In this document: piece after piece, positions 11,531-23,621 of the stretch
Layout of the letters: each line of letters opens with the position of its first letter
Position numbering within the stretch: position 1 is the stretch's first letter
Source of the DNA: an uncultured bacterium
GTDB lineage: Bacteria > Desulfobacterota > Desulfobaccia > Desulfobaccales > 0-14-0-80-60-11
DNA: 64,000 bases
Direction: 5' to 3'
Assembly (NCBI GenBank): GCA_937943575.1
Contig: CALEAV010000038.1
Location: 1 to 64,000 of the forward strand
Position numbers and translations under genes: made by a program
The notes under the pieces: model-generated
The model's input: only the letters and a program-made list of their open reading frames with translations
Databases searched by the model: none
What the model was told of the DNA's origin: nothing

Positions 11531-12841
11531 ATGGCCGTGCTCGCCGCCATTCACGAGGCCATCCTGGACAATGGTTTGACCGTTCTGGGGGTGGAATACA
11601 CCCGGGTGCCCTGGGTCAGTCTGGCTTTCATGTGCAAACGGGGCGCGGAAACCGACCCGCCGGACAAGCCCGGGGTGGCGGATTGGACGGCGGAGCTCCT
11701 CACCCAGGGCACCAGCCGGCGCAGCCAGCTGGACCTGGCCCGGGACATCGAGGCCCTGGGCGCCGCTTTGGCCGCCCGAGGCGGGTGGGATGCCACCTAT
11801 GTGCACCTGGACGGGCTGGCCGAGGATATGGAGACGCTGGTGGCCACCCTGGCGGAGGTGGTGACCACCCCGGCCTTCCCGGAGGGCGAATTCGCCCTCC
11901 TCCGGGAGCGCCGCCGGGCGGAACTCGTGCAGACGGCGGACGAGCCCCGGGAGGTGGCCAACCGTGCCTTTGCCCGCCTGTTCTTCCAGGGCGCGCCCTA
12001 TGGGCATGCGGTGCGGGGGGAGCTGGCCCGTCTGGAGGCGCTGGGCCTGGACGACCTGAAGGCCTGGTATGCCCGGGAGTTCGTCCCCCAGGAAGGTGTG
12101 CTGGTCTGCGTCGGCATGGCGCCCTTCCCCCGGCTGGTGGCGGCAGCGGCAGAGCATTTTGGCGCCTGGCGGGGCGGGGGACCGGCCAGCCCGGCCTGGC
12201 GGGAGGCCCCGCAACGGCTGGCGGCCCCGGGCATCTACCTTCTGGACCGGCCGGAGCTCACCCAGAGTGAGATCCGCATGGGGCACCTGGGCCTGCCCCG
12301 GCGCCACCCGGATTATTTTCCGGTGCGGCTGCTCAACTACATCCTGGGGGAGGGGGGCTTCTCCTCCCGCCTCATGACCCGCATCCGCTCGGAGCTGGGC
12401 CTCACCTACGGCATCCGCAGCACCTTTGCCTGGCGCCGGGCTCCGGGCCCCTTTGTCATCTCCACCTTCACCCCGGCGGAGAACACCGCCCTGGCAGTGC
12501 GGGAGATCCGGCGGGTGGTGCAGGAGGTGCGGCAAGCCGGGGTGACCGCCCAGGAACTGGCGGAGGCCCAGAGCTACTACATCGGCCACTTCCCCCTGGG
12601 GCTGGAGACCCCCCGGGCCGTGGCCCGCCAGGTGCTGAACATCGGCCTGCACGCTCTGGGGCTGGATTATCTGGCCCGCTACCGGGAGCGGCTGGCGGCG
12701 GTGACCCTGGAGGAGGTCTGTCGGGCGGCACAGAAGCACCTGCACCCGGAGGACCTGGTGACCCTGGTGGTGGGGCCGGCGGTCAGGGTTAAGGAACCAT
12801 TGGCTGAAATCGGCCCGGTGACGGAAATTCAGGCGGAATGA
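11531..12841 (+). CDS. M16 family peptidase-like protein lacking HxxEH
   Basis: M16 fold ('LDNGLTVLGVE', 'LLNYILGEGGFSSRLMTRIRSELGLTYGI'); zinc motif replaced by 'WTAELLTQG'. Confidence 0.9.
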   Translation: MAVLAAIHEAILDNGLTVLGVEYTRVPWVSLAFMCKRGAETDPPDKPGVADWTAELLTQGTSRRSQLDLARDIEALGAALAARGGWDATYVHLDGLAEDMETLVATLAEVVTTPAFPEGEFALLRERRRAELVQTADEPREVANRAFARLFFQGAPYGHAVRGELARLEALGLDDLKAWYAREFVPQEGVLVCVGMAPFPRLVAAAAEHFGAWRGGGPASPAWREAPQRLAAPGIYLLDRPELTQSEIRMGHLGLPRRHPDYFPVRLLNYILGEGGFSSRLMTRIRSELGLTYGIRSTFAWRRAPGPFVISTFTPAENTALAVREIRRVVQEVRQAGVTAQELAEAQSYYIGHFPLGLETPRAVARQVLNIGLHALGLDYLARYRERLAAVTLEEVCRAAQKHLHPEDLVTLVVGPAVRVKEPLAEIGPVTEIQAE

Positions 12842-12855
12842 GGCGGATTTTTTTA

Positions 12856-12884
12856 GTTGACAAATTCTCTGTGATGGTATGTGA
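12856..12884 (+). promoter_or_regulatory. Probable sigma70 promoter for dsrAB
   Basis: TTGACA followed by an extended -10-like TGGTATGTGAT, within the dsrA upstream region. Confidence 0.5.
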
Positions 12885-12949
12885 TATGCCAGATAATTGT
12901 GAAAAAAAGGATAAGCCCTCCGGGGCCATCAAGTGAGGAGGATTGTTTC

Positions 12950-14206
12950 ATGCACAAAACCCCGCTGTTGGATCAATTGGAGAGCGGCCCGTGGCCCAGC
13001 TTCGTGACGGACCTGAAGCGGGTGGCCGCCCGGAAGCCGCAGACCGCGGACCTGTTGGGGGTTCTGGAGCGTTCCTACAAGGACAAGATCACCCATTGGA
13101 AGCATGGCGGCATCGTGGGCGTCCTGGGATACGGCTCCGGCATCATCGGCCGTTACACCGACCTGCCCGATGAATTTCCGGGCGTGGAACATTTCCACAC
13201 CATCCGGGTGAACCACCCCTCAGGGTGGGTCTACTCCACCAAAGCCCTGCGGGAGCTGATGGACATCTGGGATGAGCATGGCTCCTCCGTCTTGAACATG
13301 CATGGCTCCACCGGGGACATCATCTTTCTGGGCACCCGCACCGAGGAGCTGGAGCCCTGCTTTGCCAAGCTGACCTCCAAGGGCTGGGACCTGGGCGGCT
13401 CCGGGTCCGCCTTCCGGTCGCCCTCCTGCTGCATCGGCCCGGCCCGGTGCGAGTGGGCCATGTACGACACCATGGAGGCCTGCTACGAGCTCACCCAGGA
13501 GTTCCAGTTCGACCTGCACCGGCCCTCCTACCCCTATAAATACAAGCTGAAGCTCTCCGGCTGCCCCAATGACTGCGTGGCCGCGGTGGCCCGGGCCGAC
13601 TGCTCCGTCATCGGGGTGTGGAAGGACGACATCCGCATCGACCAGAGCGCGGTGCAGGCCTATGCCGGGGGCGAGCTCAAACCCCGGGGCGGCGCCACCA
13701 AGTGGGACAAACTGGACATCCAGAAGGACGTGGTGGAGCTCTGCCCCACCCAGTGCATGAGCTGGGACGGCAAGACCCTGAAGATCAACAACCGGGAATG
13801 CAACCACTGCATGCACTGCATCAACCTCATGCCCCAGGCGCTGCGGCCCGGCACCGAGCGGGGCGCCGCCTTCCTGCTGGGCTCCCATGCCCCCATCCTG
13901 GAGGGCGCCCAGATGAGCTGGGTCATCGTGCCCTTCATGGAGATGGAGAAGCCCTTCGACAACCTGAAGGAGCTCATGTCCAACATCGCCGAGTGGTGGT
14001 CTGAGCACGGCAAAAACCGGGAGCGGGTGGGCGAGCTCATCCTGCGGCTGGGCATGCGGTCGCTGCTGGAGGCCATCGGCGTGGAGCCGGCGCCCCAGCA
14101 GGTGCGCATCCCCCGGGCCAACCCCTTCTTCTTCTGGCATCAGTCGGACTTCGACGCCGAGGCCAAGGGCCGCCGTTACGACACCCGCCAGGGTTTCATC
14201 CGCTAA
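12950..14206 (+). CDS. dsrA: Dissimilatory sulfite reductase alpha subunit
   Basis: 'GSGSAFRSPSCCIGPARCEWAMYDT', 'LKLSGCPNDCVAAVARADCSVIG', ferredoxin-like 'NNRECNHCMHCINLMPQAL'. Confidence 0.98.
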   Translation: MHKTPLLDQLESGPWPSFVTDLKRVAARKPQTADLLGVLERSYKDKITHWKHGGIVGVLGYGSGIIGRYTDLPDEFPGVEHFHTIRVNHPSGWVYSTKALRELMDIWDEHGSSVLNMHGSTGDIIFLGTRTEELEPCFAKLTSKGWDLGGSGSAFRSPSCCIGPARCEWAMYDTMEACYELTQEFQFDLHRPSYPYKYKLKLSGCPNDCVAAVARADCSVIGVWKDDIRIDQSAVQAYAGGELKPRGGATKWDKLDIQKDVVELCPTQCMSWDGKTLKINNRECNHCMHCINLMPQALRPGTERGAAFLLGSHAPILEGAQMSWVIVPFMEMEKPFDNLKELMSNIAEWWSEHGKNRERVGELILRLGMRSLLEAIGVEPAPQQVRIPRANPFFFWHQSDFDAEAKGRRYDTRQGFIR

Positions 14207-14250
14207 GTTCCGGCCACCCAGGCCGTCAATTTTAAGGAGGACTGATTACC

Positions 14251-15330
14251 ATGACCGAACCCGAACGCAAAACCGATATCGGCCCGCCGCATTATGGGCA
14301 GTTTCTCCACCCGGTGATGAAGGCCAACTACGGCAAGTGGAAATACCATGAAATCCTGGAGCCCGGGGTCCTTATGCATGTCTCGGAGACCGGGGACAAG
14401 CTCTACTCCGTGCGGGTGGGCTCCGGCCGGCTGGTGAGCACCGACTTTGTCCGGGAGGCCTGCGACCTGGCGGACAAATACAGCGACGGCTACTTCCGCT
14501 TCACCAGCCGCCACAACATGGAATTCTTCCTCACCGATCTGTCCAAGCTGCCGGCCCTGAAGGCCGACCTGGCCGCCAAGGGCTGGCCCATCGGCGGCAC
14601 CGGGCATTCGGTGACCAGCATCGTCCACACCCAGGGCTGGGTGCACTGCCACACCCCGGCCATCGACGCCTCCGGCATCGTCAAGGCGGTGATGGACGAC
14701 CTCTTTGAGTATTTCGGCAAGCATGACCTGCCGGCCCAGGTGCGCATCGCCCTGGCCTGCTGCCTCAATATGTGCGGCGCGGTGCACTGCTCCGACATCG
14801 CCATCTGCGGCGTCCACCGCACCCCGCCCAAGGTGATGCATGACAAGCTGCGCCACCTGTGCGAAATCCCCACCACCATCGCCTCTTGCCCCACCGGCGC
14901 CATCCGGCCGCACCCGGACAAGAGCCTGAAGAGCGTCATCGTCAACGAAGAGCGCTGCATGTACTGCGGCAACTGCTACACCATGTGCCCGGCCATGCCC
15001 TGCTTCGACGCCGAAAAGGGCGGGGTGGCCATCCTGGTGGGCGGCAAGGTGTCCAACTCCAAGACCCCGCCGGCCTTCTCCCGGCTGGCCATCCCGTGGA
15101 TTCCCAACAATCCGCCCCGCTGGCCGGAAGTGGTGGCCGCCATCCGCAAGATCCTCACCAAATACGCCGAAGGCGCCAACAAGTGGGAGCGCGTCGGCGA
15201 GTGGATCGAGCGCATCGGCTGGGAGCGCTTCTTCGAGGTCTGCGACATCCCCTTCACCTTCCAGCATATTGACGACTATAAGTTCCAGGCGTATGATACT
15301 TATAGGACGTCGATGCATTTCAAATTCTGA
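14251..15330 (+). CDS. dsrB: Dissimilatory sulfite reductase beta subunit
   Basis: '[33 protein letters not shown]', '[18 protein letters not shown]', '[17 protein letters not shown]'. Confidence 0.98.
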   Translation: MTEPERKTDIGPPHYGQFLHPVMKANYGKWKYHEILEPGVLMHVSETGDKLYSVRVGSGRLVSTDFVREACDLADKYSDGYFRFTSRHNMEFFLTDLSKLPALKADLAAKGWPIGGTGHSVTSIVHTQGWVHCHTPAIDASGIVKAVMDDLFEYFGKHDLPAQVRIALACCLNMCGAVHCSDIAICGVHRTPPKVMHDKLRHLCEIPTTIASCPTGAIRPHPDKSLKSVIVNEERCMYCGNCYTMCPAMPCFDAEKGGVAILVGGKVSNSKTPPAFSRLAIPWIPNNPPRWPEVVAAIRKILTKYAEGANKWERVGEWIERIGWERFFEVCDIPFTFQHIDDYKFQAYDTYRTSMHFKF

Positions 15331-15345
15331 GCAGGTGGCCCCAAA

Positions 15346-15588
15346 ATGGCGTTGCCCAAGGAAGAGCTTGTAGAATACATCTACAAGATGGTGGAAGCGG
15401 CCCAGGGCAAAAAGCAGCTCAAGGCCAAGGACATCGAAAAGGCGGTGCTCAAGGAGCATCCCGACCAGAACAAGAACGACATCAAGTTCGCCATCAAGGA
15501 GCTCATTGACGGCGGCCGCTGCGTCTACACCTACTTCGGCGGCAGCTTCATTGAGATTCCTCGGGTGGAAGGCGCGGCGAAGCACTGA
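15346..15588 (+). CDS. dsrD: DsrD
   Basis: 'KAKDIEKAVLKEHPDQNKNDIKFAIKELIDGGRCVYTYFGGSFIEIP' winged-helix DsrD directly after dsrB. Confidence 0.95.
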   Translation: MALPKEELVEYIYKMVEAAQGKKQLKAKDIEKAVLKEHPDQNKNDIKFAIKELIDGGRCVYTYFGGSFIEIPRVEGAAKH

Positions 15589-17072
15589 TGGACCGGCCCT
15601 GCCCCCGATTGCTCCTGGCAGCTCTCCGGGGTGGGGCCGGAAAGACCACCCTGACCTTGGGCCTGCTGGCGGCTTGGCACCGCCAGGGACGGGTCGTTGT
15701 GCCCTTCAAAAAGGGGCCCGACTACATCGACCCGGCGTGGCACGCCCTGGCCGCCGGCAGACCCAGCCATAACCTGGACCCCTTCCTGATGGAGGGGGCC
15801 CAGATGATGGCCGTGGTCAGGCGCCACGCCCGCACCGCCGATTGCCTCCTCATCGAAGGCAACCGGGGGCTCTACGACGGCCTGGATGCGGAGGGCACCT
15901 ACAGCACCGCCGAGCTGGCCAAGTTCCTGGCGGTGCCGGTGGTGCTGGTGGTGGACTGCACCATGGCCACCCGCACGGTGGCCGCCCTGGTGCTGGGCTG
16001 CCAGCACTTCGACCCGCAAGTGCCCCTGCGGGGCGTCATCCTCAACCAGATCGCCCGCCCCCGCCACGAAGCCATCCTGCGCCGCAGCATCGAGCGCTAT
16101 TGCGGCCTGCCGGTGCTGGGGGCCCTGCCCCGCCTCCAGTGTGCCGTCTTTCCGGAACGCCACATGGGGCTGGTCCCTCCCCAGGAACATGCCGCCGCCC
16201 GCCGGGCCGTCGCCACCGCCCGGGAGCTGGCGGAGAAGTATCTGGACCTGGAGGGGCTCTGGCAGGTGGCCGCCCAGGCCCCGCCCCTGCCCCCGGACCC
16301 CCTAATCGAGGCCCCGGCCGACAGGGAGGGTGAGCCGGTCACCATCGGCATCATCCGGGATTCCGCCTTTCAGTTCTACTACACCGAGAACCTGGAGGCC
16401 CTGGCGGCCGCCGGCGCCCGGCTGGTGGAGCTCAATGCCCTGGAGGCGGCCGCCCTGCCGCCGGAGCTGGACGCCCTCTACATCGGCGGCGGCTTCCCGG
16501 AGACCCACGCCCAGGCCCTGAGCGGCAATGTCCGCTTCCGGGAGGAGATCAGGCAGCGGGCGGAGGCCGGCCTCCCCATCTACGCCGAGTGCGGCGGCCT
16601 CATGTATCTGGGGGCCGCCATCCGCACCCTGGAGGGGGAGCGCTTCCCCATGGTGGGCATCTTCCCCTTCGACTTCGTCATGGGCCGCAAACCCCAGGGG
16701 CACGGCTACACCATCCTGGAGGTGGCCACGGACAACCCCTTCTTCCCCGTCGGCAGCCGTCTGAAGGGCCACGAATTTCACTACTCCCGCATCCACCCGG
16801 AACCCGGCCCCGGGGAGCGCCTGGCCTTCCGGGTGATCCGGGGGGCCGGCATGGGGGGCCAGCGGGATGGGCTGCTGTATAAAAACGTGCTGGCCACCTA
16901 CACCCACCTCCATGCCCTGGGAGCCCCCCAGTGGGCGCCGGCCCTGGTGGCCCGGGCCCTGGGCTACCGCCGGGCCCGCCTGGCCCGGCCGGACCAGGAC
17001 CTTGCTCTGCCCGAGGAGCCCGGCCTGAGGGCCAGCCACCGCCCCCTGGGGGAGGGCCCACTTTTTCATTGA
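15588..17072 (+). CDS. dsrN: Cobyrinic acid a,c-diamide synthase-like (CbiA/CobB family); DsrN (siroheme amidase) candidate by context
   Basis: P-loop 'ALRGGAGKTTLTLGLL' and 'YAECGGLMYLG' class I GATase; start overlaps the dsrD stop (TGATG). Confidence 0.88.
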   Translation: MDRPCPRLLLAALRGGAGKTTLTLGLLAAWHRQGRVVVPFKKGPDYIDPAWHALAAGRPSHNLDPFLMEGAQMMAVVRRHARTADCLLIEGNRGLYDGLDAEGTYSTAELAKFLAVPVVLVVDCTMATRTVAALVLGCQHFDPQVPLRGVILNQIARPRHEAILRRSIERYCGLPVLGALPRLQCAVFPERHMGLVPPQEHAAARRAVATARELAEKYLDLEGLWQVAAQAPPLPPDPLIEAPADREGEPVTIGIIRDSAFQFYYTENLEALAAAGARLVELNALEAAALPPELDALYIGGGFPETHAQALSGNVRFREEIRQRAEAGLPIYAECGGLMYLGAAIRTLEGERFPMVGIFPFDFVMGRKPQGHGYTILEVATDNPFFPVGSRLKGHEFHYSRIHPEPGPGERLAFRVIRGAGMGGQRDGLLYKNVLATYTHLHALGAPQWAPALVARALGYRRARLARPDQDLALPEEPGLRASHRPLGEGPLFH

Positions 17073-17097
17073 CTTCCTCCTGCCGATACGGTATCTG
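17069..17097 (+). promoter_or_regulatory. Probable promoter for ferredoxin
   Basis: TTGACT-N17-TATCTG with dyad GATACGGTATC at the -10 end. Confidence 0.5.
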
Positions 17098-17208
17098 TTT
17101 CGTGAAAATCGGCTCGAGCCCATGAAGGGCGGGCGCCACTTTTTCCCTGTGTTTCTGCCCCCGTGGGGGCTGCAATTTTTCTTCGGGGAAAATTATCAAG
17201 GAGGTTAG

Positions 17209-17400
<192 letters not shown>

Positions 17401-17420
17401 AACCGCACTCCCGAAAATCA

Positions 17421-17453
17421 AAACCCCGGCTTGCCTGGCAGGCCGGGGTTTTT
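17421..17453 (+). terminator. Intrinsic terminator after ferredoxin
   Basis: AACCCCGGC-loop-GCCGGGGTT followed by TTT, between convergent genes. Confidence 0.85.
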
Positions 17454-17469
17454 CCCTCATGTCCGCGCC

Positions 17470-17973
17470 TTATTCCGTCATCTCCTCCCGGCAGGCCTGA
17501 CATTCCTTTTTGTGCCTGAGCTCCTGGGGATCGGGGTCCCGGATCTCCAGCACCCGCACCTGGTAGTAGAGGTCCTGACCCGCCAGGGGATGGTTCAGGT
17601 CCAGGACCACCCGGTCCCCCCGCACCTCCTTGATGACCAGGGGGTATTCGGGCGGGAAGGGCAGCACCGCCGGCAGCACCTTCTGCCCGGGTTTGAGCTC
17701 CATGTCCGGGGGAAAGACCTTGGTGCTCCAGACCTGGACGTTGTCCGGTTCATACTCCCCGAAGGCCTCCTCCTTGGGGACCACAAACTCCACCTCCCCC
17801 ATCTCCGGAGAGAGGCCGTAGAGGCGGCGCTCCAGGCCGGGGAGGACCTCCCCCACCCCGGCCACGAATTCCATCTCGGCAGGCTCGGCGGCGCTGCCCC
17901 GCACATAGTCGCCGTTGGCCAACCTCAGCCGATAAGCCAGCCGGACATATTTGTCCGGAGTAATCACCTGCAT
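17470..17973 (-). CDS. SlyD-like FKBP-type peptidyl-prolyl isomerase
   Basis: 'LAYRLRLANGDYV...MEFVAGVGEVLPGLERRLYGL', 'VVLDLNHPLAGQDLYYQVRVLEI'. Confidence 0.88.
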   Translation of the reverse strand: MQVITPDKYVRLAYRLRLANGDYVRGSAAEPAEMEFVAGVGEVLPGLERRLYGLSPEMGEVEFVVPKEEAFGEYEPDNVQVWSTKVFPPDMELKPGQKVLPAVLPFPPEYPLVIKEVRGDRVVLDLNHPLAGQDLYYQVRVLEIRDPDPQELRHKKECQACREEMTE

Positions 17974-18267
17974 GGCTTCTCCTTATCCCCCGCCGAAGTC
18001 ACCCCCTGCGGCGGGTTTTTTGATATAATACAGATTGTGAATTTTGGGGGGAAGGGCCAGGGGCCTCAGGCCCTTCCCCTCACCCCATCCCTCCAGGGGA
18101 GGGGGTGCGGGAGAGCGGAGGAGCTTTCCCCTCAAGGTAATTCGCATAGCGCTCCAATCATCATAACATATTTGGAGGGCTGAGCTTCCTGCGCCTGTGC
18201 ACTTCTGCCGGAAAAAGGGGCCGGCGCACCATGCCCTGCCCTGGATGACAGGGCCCCACCCACCGCC

Positions 18268-18726
18268 ATGATCCGCAAAGCCCGAATCGAGGAGGTGCCG
18301 GAAATCCGCCGGATGCTGGCCGAGTTCTCCCGGGAGGGGGACGTGCTGCCCCGCACCCTGGCCAGCCTCTACAGCCACCTCAGGGACTACTACGTCTGGC
18401 GGGAGGATGCCGGCCCCATTGTGGGGATTGTGGCCCTGCACATCACCTGGGACGGGCTGGGGGAGATCCGCTCCCTGGTGGTGGTGCCGGAGCGCCAGCG
18501 CCAGGGGCTGGGCACCGCCCTGGTGGCCCGCTGCCTGGAGGAGGCCCGGGAACTGGGCCTGAGGCGGGTCTTCGCCCTCACCACCAACCCCAGGTTTTTC
18601 GGGCGCTTCGGCTTCAAGCCCATCGCCAAAGAGGCCCTGCCCCCCATCGTCTGGGCGGACTGCGTGGAGTGCGTCAAATTCCCGGACTGCGACGAACTGC
18701 CCGTGGTGTTGGATCTCGAGCCATAA
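18268..18726 (+). CDS. GNAT N-acetyltransferase (N-acetylglutamate synthase-like)
   Basis: 'IRKARIEEVPEIRRML', 'EIRSLVVVPERQRQGLGTALVARCLEEARELG', 'FFGRFGFKPI'. Confidence 0.85.
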   Translation: MIRKARIEEVPEIRRMLAEFSREGDVLPRTLASLYSHLRDYYVWREDAGPIVGIVALHITWDGLGEIRSLVVVPERQRQGLGTALVARCLEEARELGLRRVFALTTNPRFFGRFGFKPIAKEALPPIVWADCVECVKFPDCDELPVVLDLEP

Positions 18727-18867
18727 AGGAAAGGAGGCGAGGGCCGGGACATCCCGGCCTCACCGCTTCCCACCCCCCTTCCCCCCTCCTGATCCGGGGG
18801 GAGAAAGGGGGGAGGGGGAGGGCCCCCTGGCTCCTTCCCCTCAAGAGACAGGAGAATATCCACCGTT

Positions 18868-21366
<2,499 letters not shown>

Positions 21367-21425
21367 AACAAGCTGGGAGAGGGGGCAGGCTCCCAGACCC
21401 CTGCTCCCGCCCCCAGCCCTGACCC

Positions 21426-22631
21426 TCAATTCAGGCGGGAAAAATCGAAGTCCGGGCGTCCCAGGTCCGCTTTCATTTGTGAGACGTCTGTGCCGGCGCG
21501 GACGGCGGCCTGGATTTCGGCGCTGCCGCTGAGATCCCCCAGAAGGATGGCCCCCACCAGCCGGTTGTCCTGCAGGACCAGCTTGCGGTAGACGCCCTTC
21601 CCGGGGTCGCTCCGCACCACCGCCTCCAGCTTGCCCCCGGCGTCAATCTCCCCGGCAGAGAGCAGGTCGATGCCCGCCACCTTCAGAGTGTTGGCCGGCA
21701 CCGTGCCCCGGTAGACCTCCTGCCCGCCGGCCATGTTCATTCCGGCGATGCGCCCCTGCTCCTGGGCCGCGGGCCAGATGCCATAGAGCCGGCCCTGGTG
21801 CTCCGCCACATCCCCGGCGGCGTAGACGTCGGGGAGGCTGGTGCGCAGATAATCATCCACCACCACCCCCTTGTCGACGGCGGCCCCCAGGGCCCTGGCC
21901 AGGCCCACCTCGGGGCGCACCCCGGCGGAGATGAGGACCATGTCGGCGGGGAGACGCTCGCCATCCTTCAGCACCACGGCGAGGCCGCCGTCCGCCCCGA
22001 CGATCTCCTGGGTGGCGGCTCCCAGATAAAAGCGGAATCCCATGGCCTCCAGCCGGCCCTTGAGGATGGCTGCGGCCGCCTCATCCAGCTGGCGGGGCAG
22101 CAGCCGGGGGAAGAATTCCACCACCGTCACCGCCAGACCCGCCTGCCTCAGGCCGTTGCCCGCCTCCAGCCCCAGCAGGCCCCCGCCGATGAGCACCACC
22201 CTGCGGGAGCGGGCCGCCATCTCCCTGATGCGTTTGGCGTCCTCCAGGGTGCGCAGGGTCACCACCCCCGGGAGGTCGGCGCCGGGGATGGGCGGCACAA
22301 AGGAGGTGCTGCCGGTGGCCAAAAGCAGCCGGTCATAGGCGTAGCGCTTCCCCTGGCGGTCGGTGACGTAGCGGGCCTGGGCGTCCCCCCCCACCAGCTC
22401 CACTCCGGGGTGGAACTGGATGCCCTTGTCCTGGTACCAGGCCAGGGGATGGATGATGAGCCGGTTCAGGTCCTTGGTGCCGGCCAGAAACTCCGGCAGG
22501 GCCGGGGTGTAGTAAAAGGGGTGCGGTTCCCGGGAAAAGAGGTGGACGACGCCGTCAGGGTCCTGCCTGCGGATGGTTTCCGCGGCGGCGTTGCCGGCGA
22601 CGCCGTTGCCGACGATGACATAGGTGGTCAT
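21426..22631 (-). CDS. NAD(P)/FAD-dependent oxidoreductase
   Basis: 'TYVIVGNGVAGNAAAETIR', 'RVVLIGGGLLGLEAGNGLRQAGLAVTVVE', 'DVYAAGDVAEH'. Confidence 0.9.
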   Translation of the reverse strand: MTTYVIVGNGVAGNAAAETIRRQDPDGVVHLFSREPHPFYYTPALPEFLAGTKDLNRLIIHPLAWYQDKGIQFHPGVELVGGDAQARYVTDRQGKRYAYDRLLLATGSTSFVPPIPGADLPGVVTLRTLEDAKRIREMAARSRRVVLIGGGLLGLEAGNGLRQAGLAVTVVEFFPRLLPRQLDEAAAAILKGRLEAMGFRFYLGAATQEIVGADGGLAVVLKDGERLPADMVLISAGVRPEVGLARALGAAVDKGVVVDDYLRTSLPDVYAAGDVAEHQGRLYGIWPAAQEQGRIAGMNMAGGQEVYRGTVPANTLKVAGIDLLSAGEIDAGGKLEAVVRSDPGKGVYRKLVLQDNRLVGAILLGDLSGSAEIQAAVRAGTDVSQMKADLGRPDFDFSRLN

Positions 22632-22882
22632 GGGTGATCTCCTTTGCGAGCCTGGGTGGAAGTTGGTATAGTGGAACCGGCCGGAGGGACGGGATGACGG
22701 GCATAAGGACGGCAGTGCCCCCTCCATGAACATAAGCCCCCCACGGGTGGTGTCAACCCGGGTGGGCGCATTTCGGCCGGTGTCGGGCAGGCCCGGACGT
22801 CCCCCCTCGGGTGTTGGGGTCCTCAGGCCCCGGGTGGCCTTCGCTTGCCCATCGCCTGACCTTTATCAGGGAGGAAAAGTCC

Positions 22883-23614
22883 ATGTCAGACCTGAAAACC
22901 CTTTCCCAGGAGCTGGTGCAGGCCCTCAAACTCGCCTATGAGCCGGTGGGGGTCAACCTTTATCGGGAAGGGGATCTCCTGCCTCCGGACCTGCATCTCA
23001 CCGATCTGAGCCTGAAGAGCTTCTGCCAGGCCCTGACCCTGGCCGGTCAGGGGCGCACCCTGCTTCTGGCCCGGGAGAACATGGGCTGCAAACTGGGCAC
23101 CTCGGTCCTGGGCATGGAAGACCAGGACCTGGAGCGCTACCTGGATGACGGCGTCCTGGAGAAATACGGCGTGGGGCTCTTTGCCACCGAGGAGGCCTCC
23201 GCCGCCACCATCAGGGACGCCATCTATCTGGAAAGAGGGAAAACCAGGGCAGTATTGGTGGCCCCCGTCTCCGCCCTGTCCGACCTTCCCCAGGTGGTGG
23301 TCTTCACCGCCGACAGCGAGCAGGTCATGTGGCTGTTGTACGCAGTGAATTACGAAAAGGGCGGCCGCATCAACCTGCCCCAGTCCGGGGGGGCCTTGGG
23401 CGGCTGCGCCGACATCACCGCCCTGCCGCTGCTTCAGGGGGTGCCCAACATCACCTTCCTGGGTCTGGGCTGCCGCATCAAGGCCCAGGTGGGCCCCTGC
23501 CACCTGATGATGGGCCTGCCGGGGCGGGACCTCCCCCGGGTGGCGGCCAACCTCCGGGAGATGGCCAAGCCCATCGCCATGCTGCGCAGCGCCCTGGCCC
23601 CACCGGCGGCCTAG
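22883..23614 (+). CDS. DUF169 family protein
   Basis: 'KSFCQALTLAGQGRTLLLARENMGCKLGTSVLGM...GCADITALPLLQGVPNITFLGLGCRIK' family pattern. Confidence 0.78.
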   Translation: MSDLKTLSQELVQALKLAYEPVGVNLYREGDLLPPDLHLTDLSLKSFCQALTLAGQGRTLLLARENMGCKLGTSVLGMEDQDLERYLDDGVLEKYGVGLFATEEASAATIRDAIYLERGKTRAVLVAPVSALSDLPQVVVFTADSEQVMWLLYAVNYEKGGRINLPQSGGALGGCADITALPLLQGVPNITFLGLGCRIKAQVGPCHLMMGLPGRDLPRVAANLREMAKPIAMLRSALAPPAA

Positions 23615-23621
23615 AGGGTCC

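Noticed and set aside
10136-12745. 869-aa minus-strand ORF antisense to the M16 peptidases
   Set aside because: Same high-GC artefact; plus-strand genes have strong motifs and start/RBS signals
12856-12884. Similarity between the dsrA promoter (AGTTGACAAAT-N8-ATGGTAT) and the csoR-like promoter, suggesting shared repression
   Set aside because: GGTAT recurs in other promoters here (30515, 46762) as an extended -10 (TGGTATAAT), and the left half of the dyad is absent at dsrA; the shared part is better explained by core promoter elements
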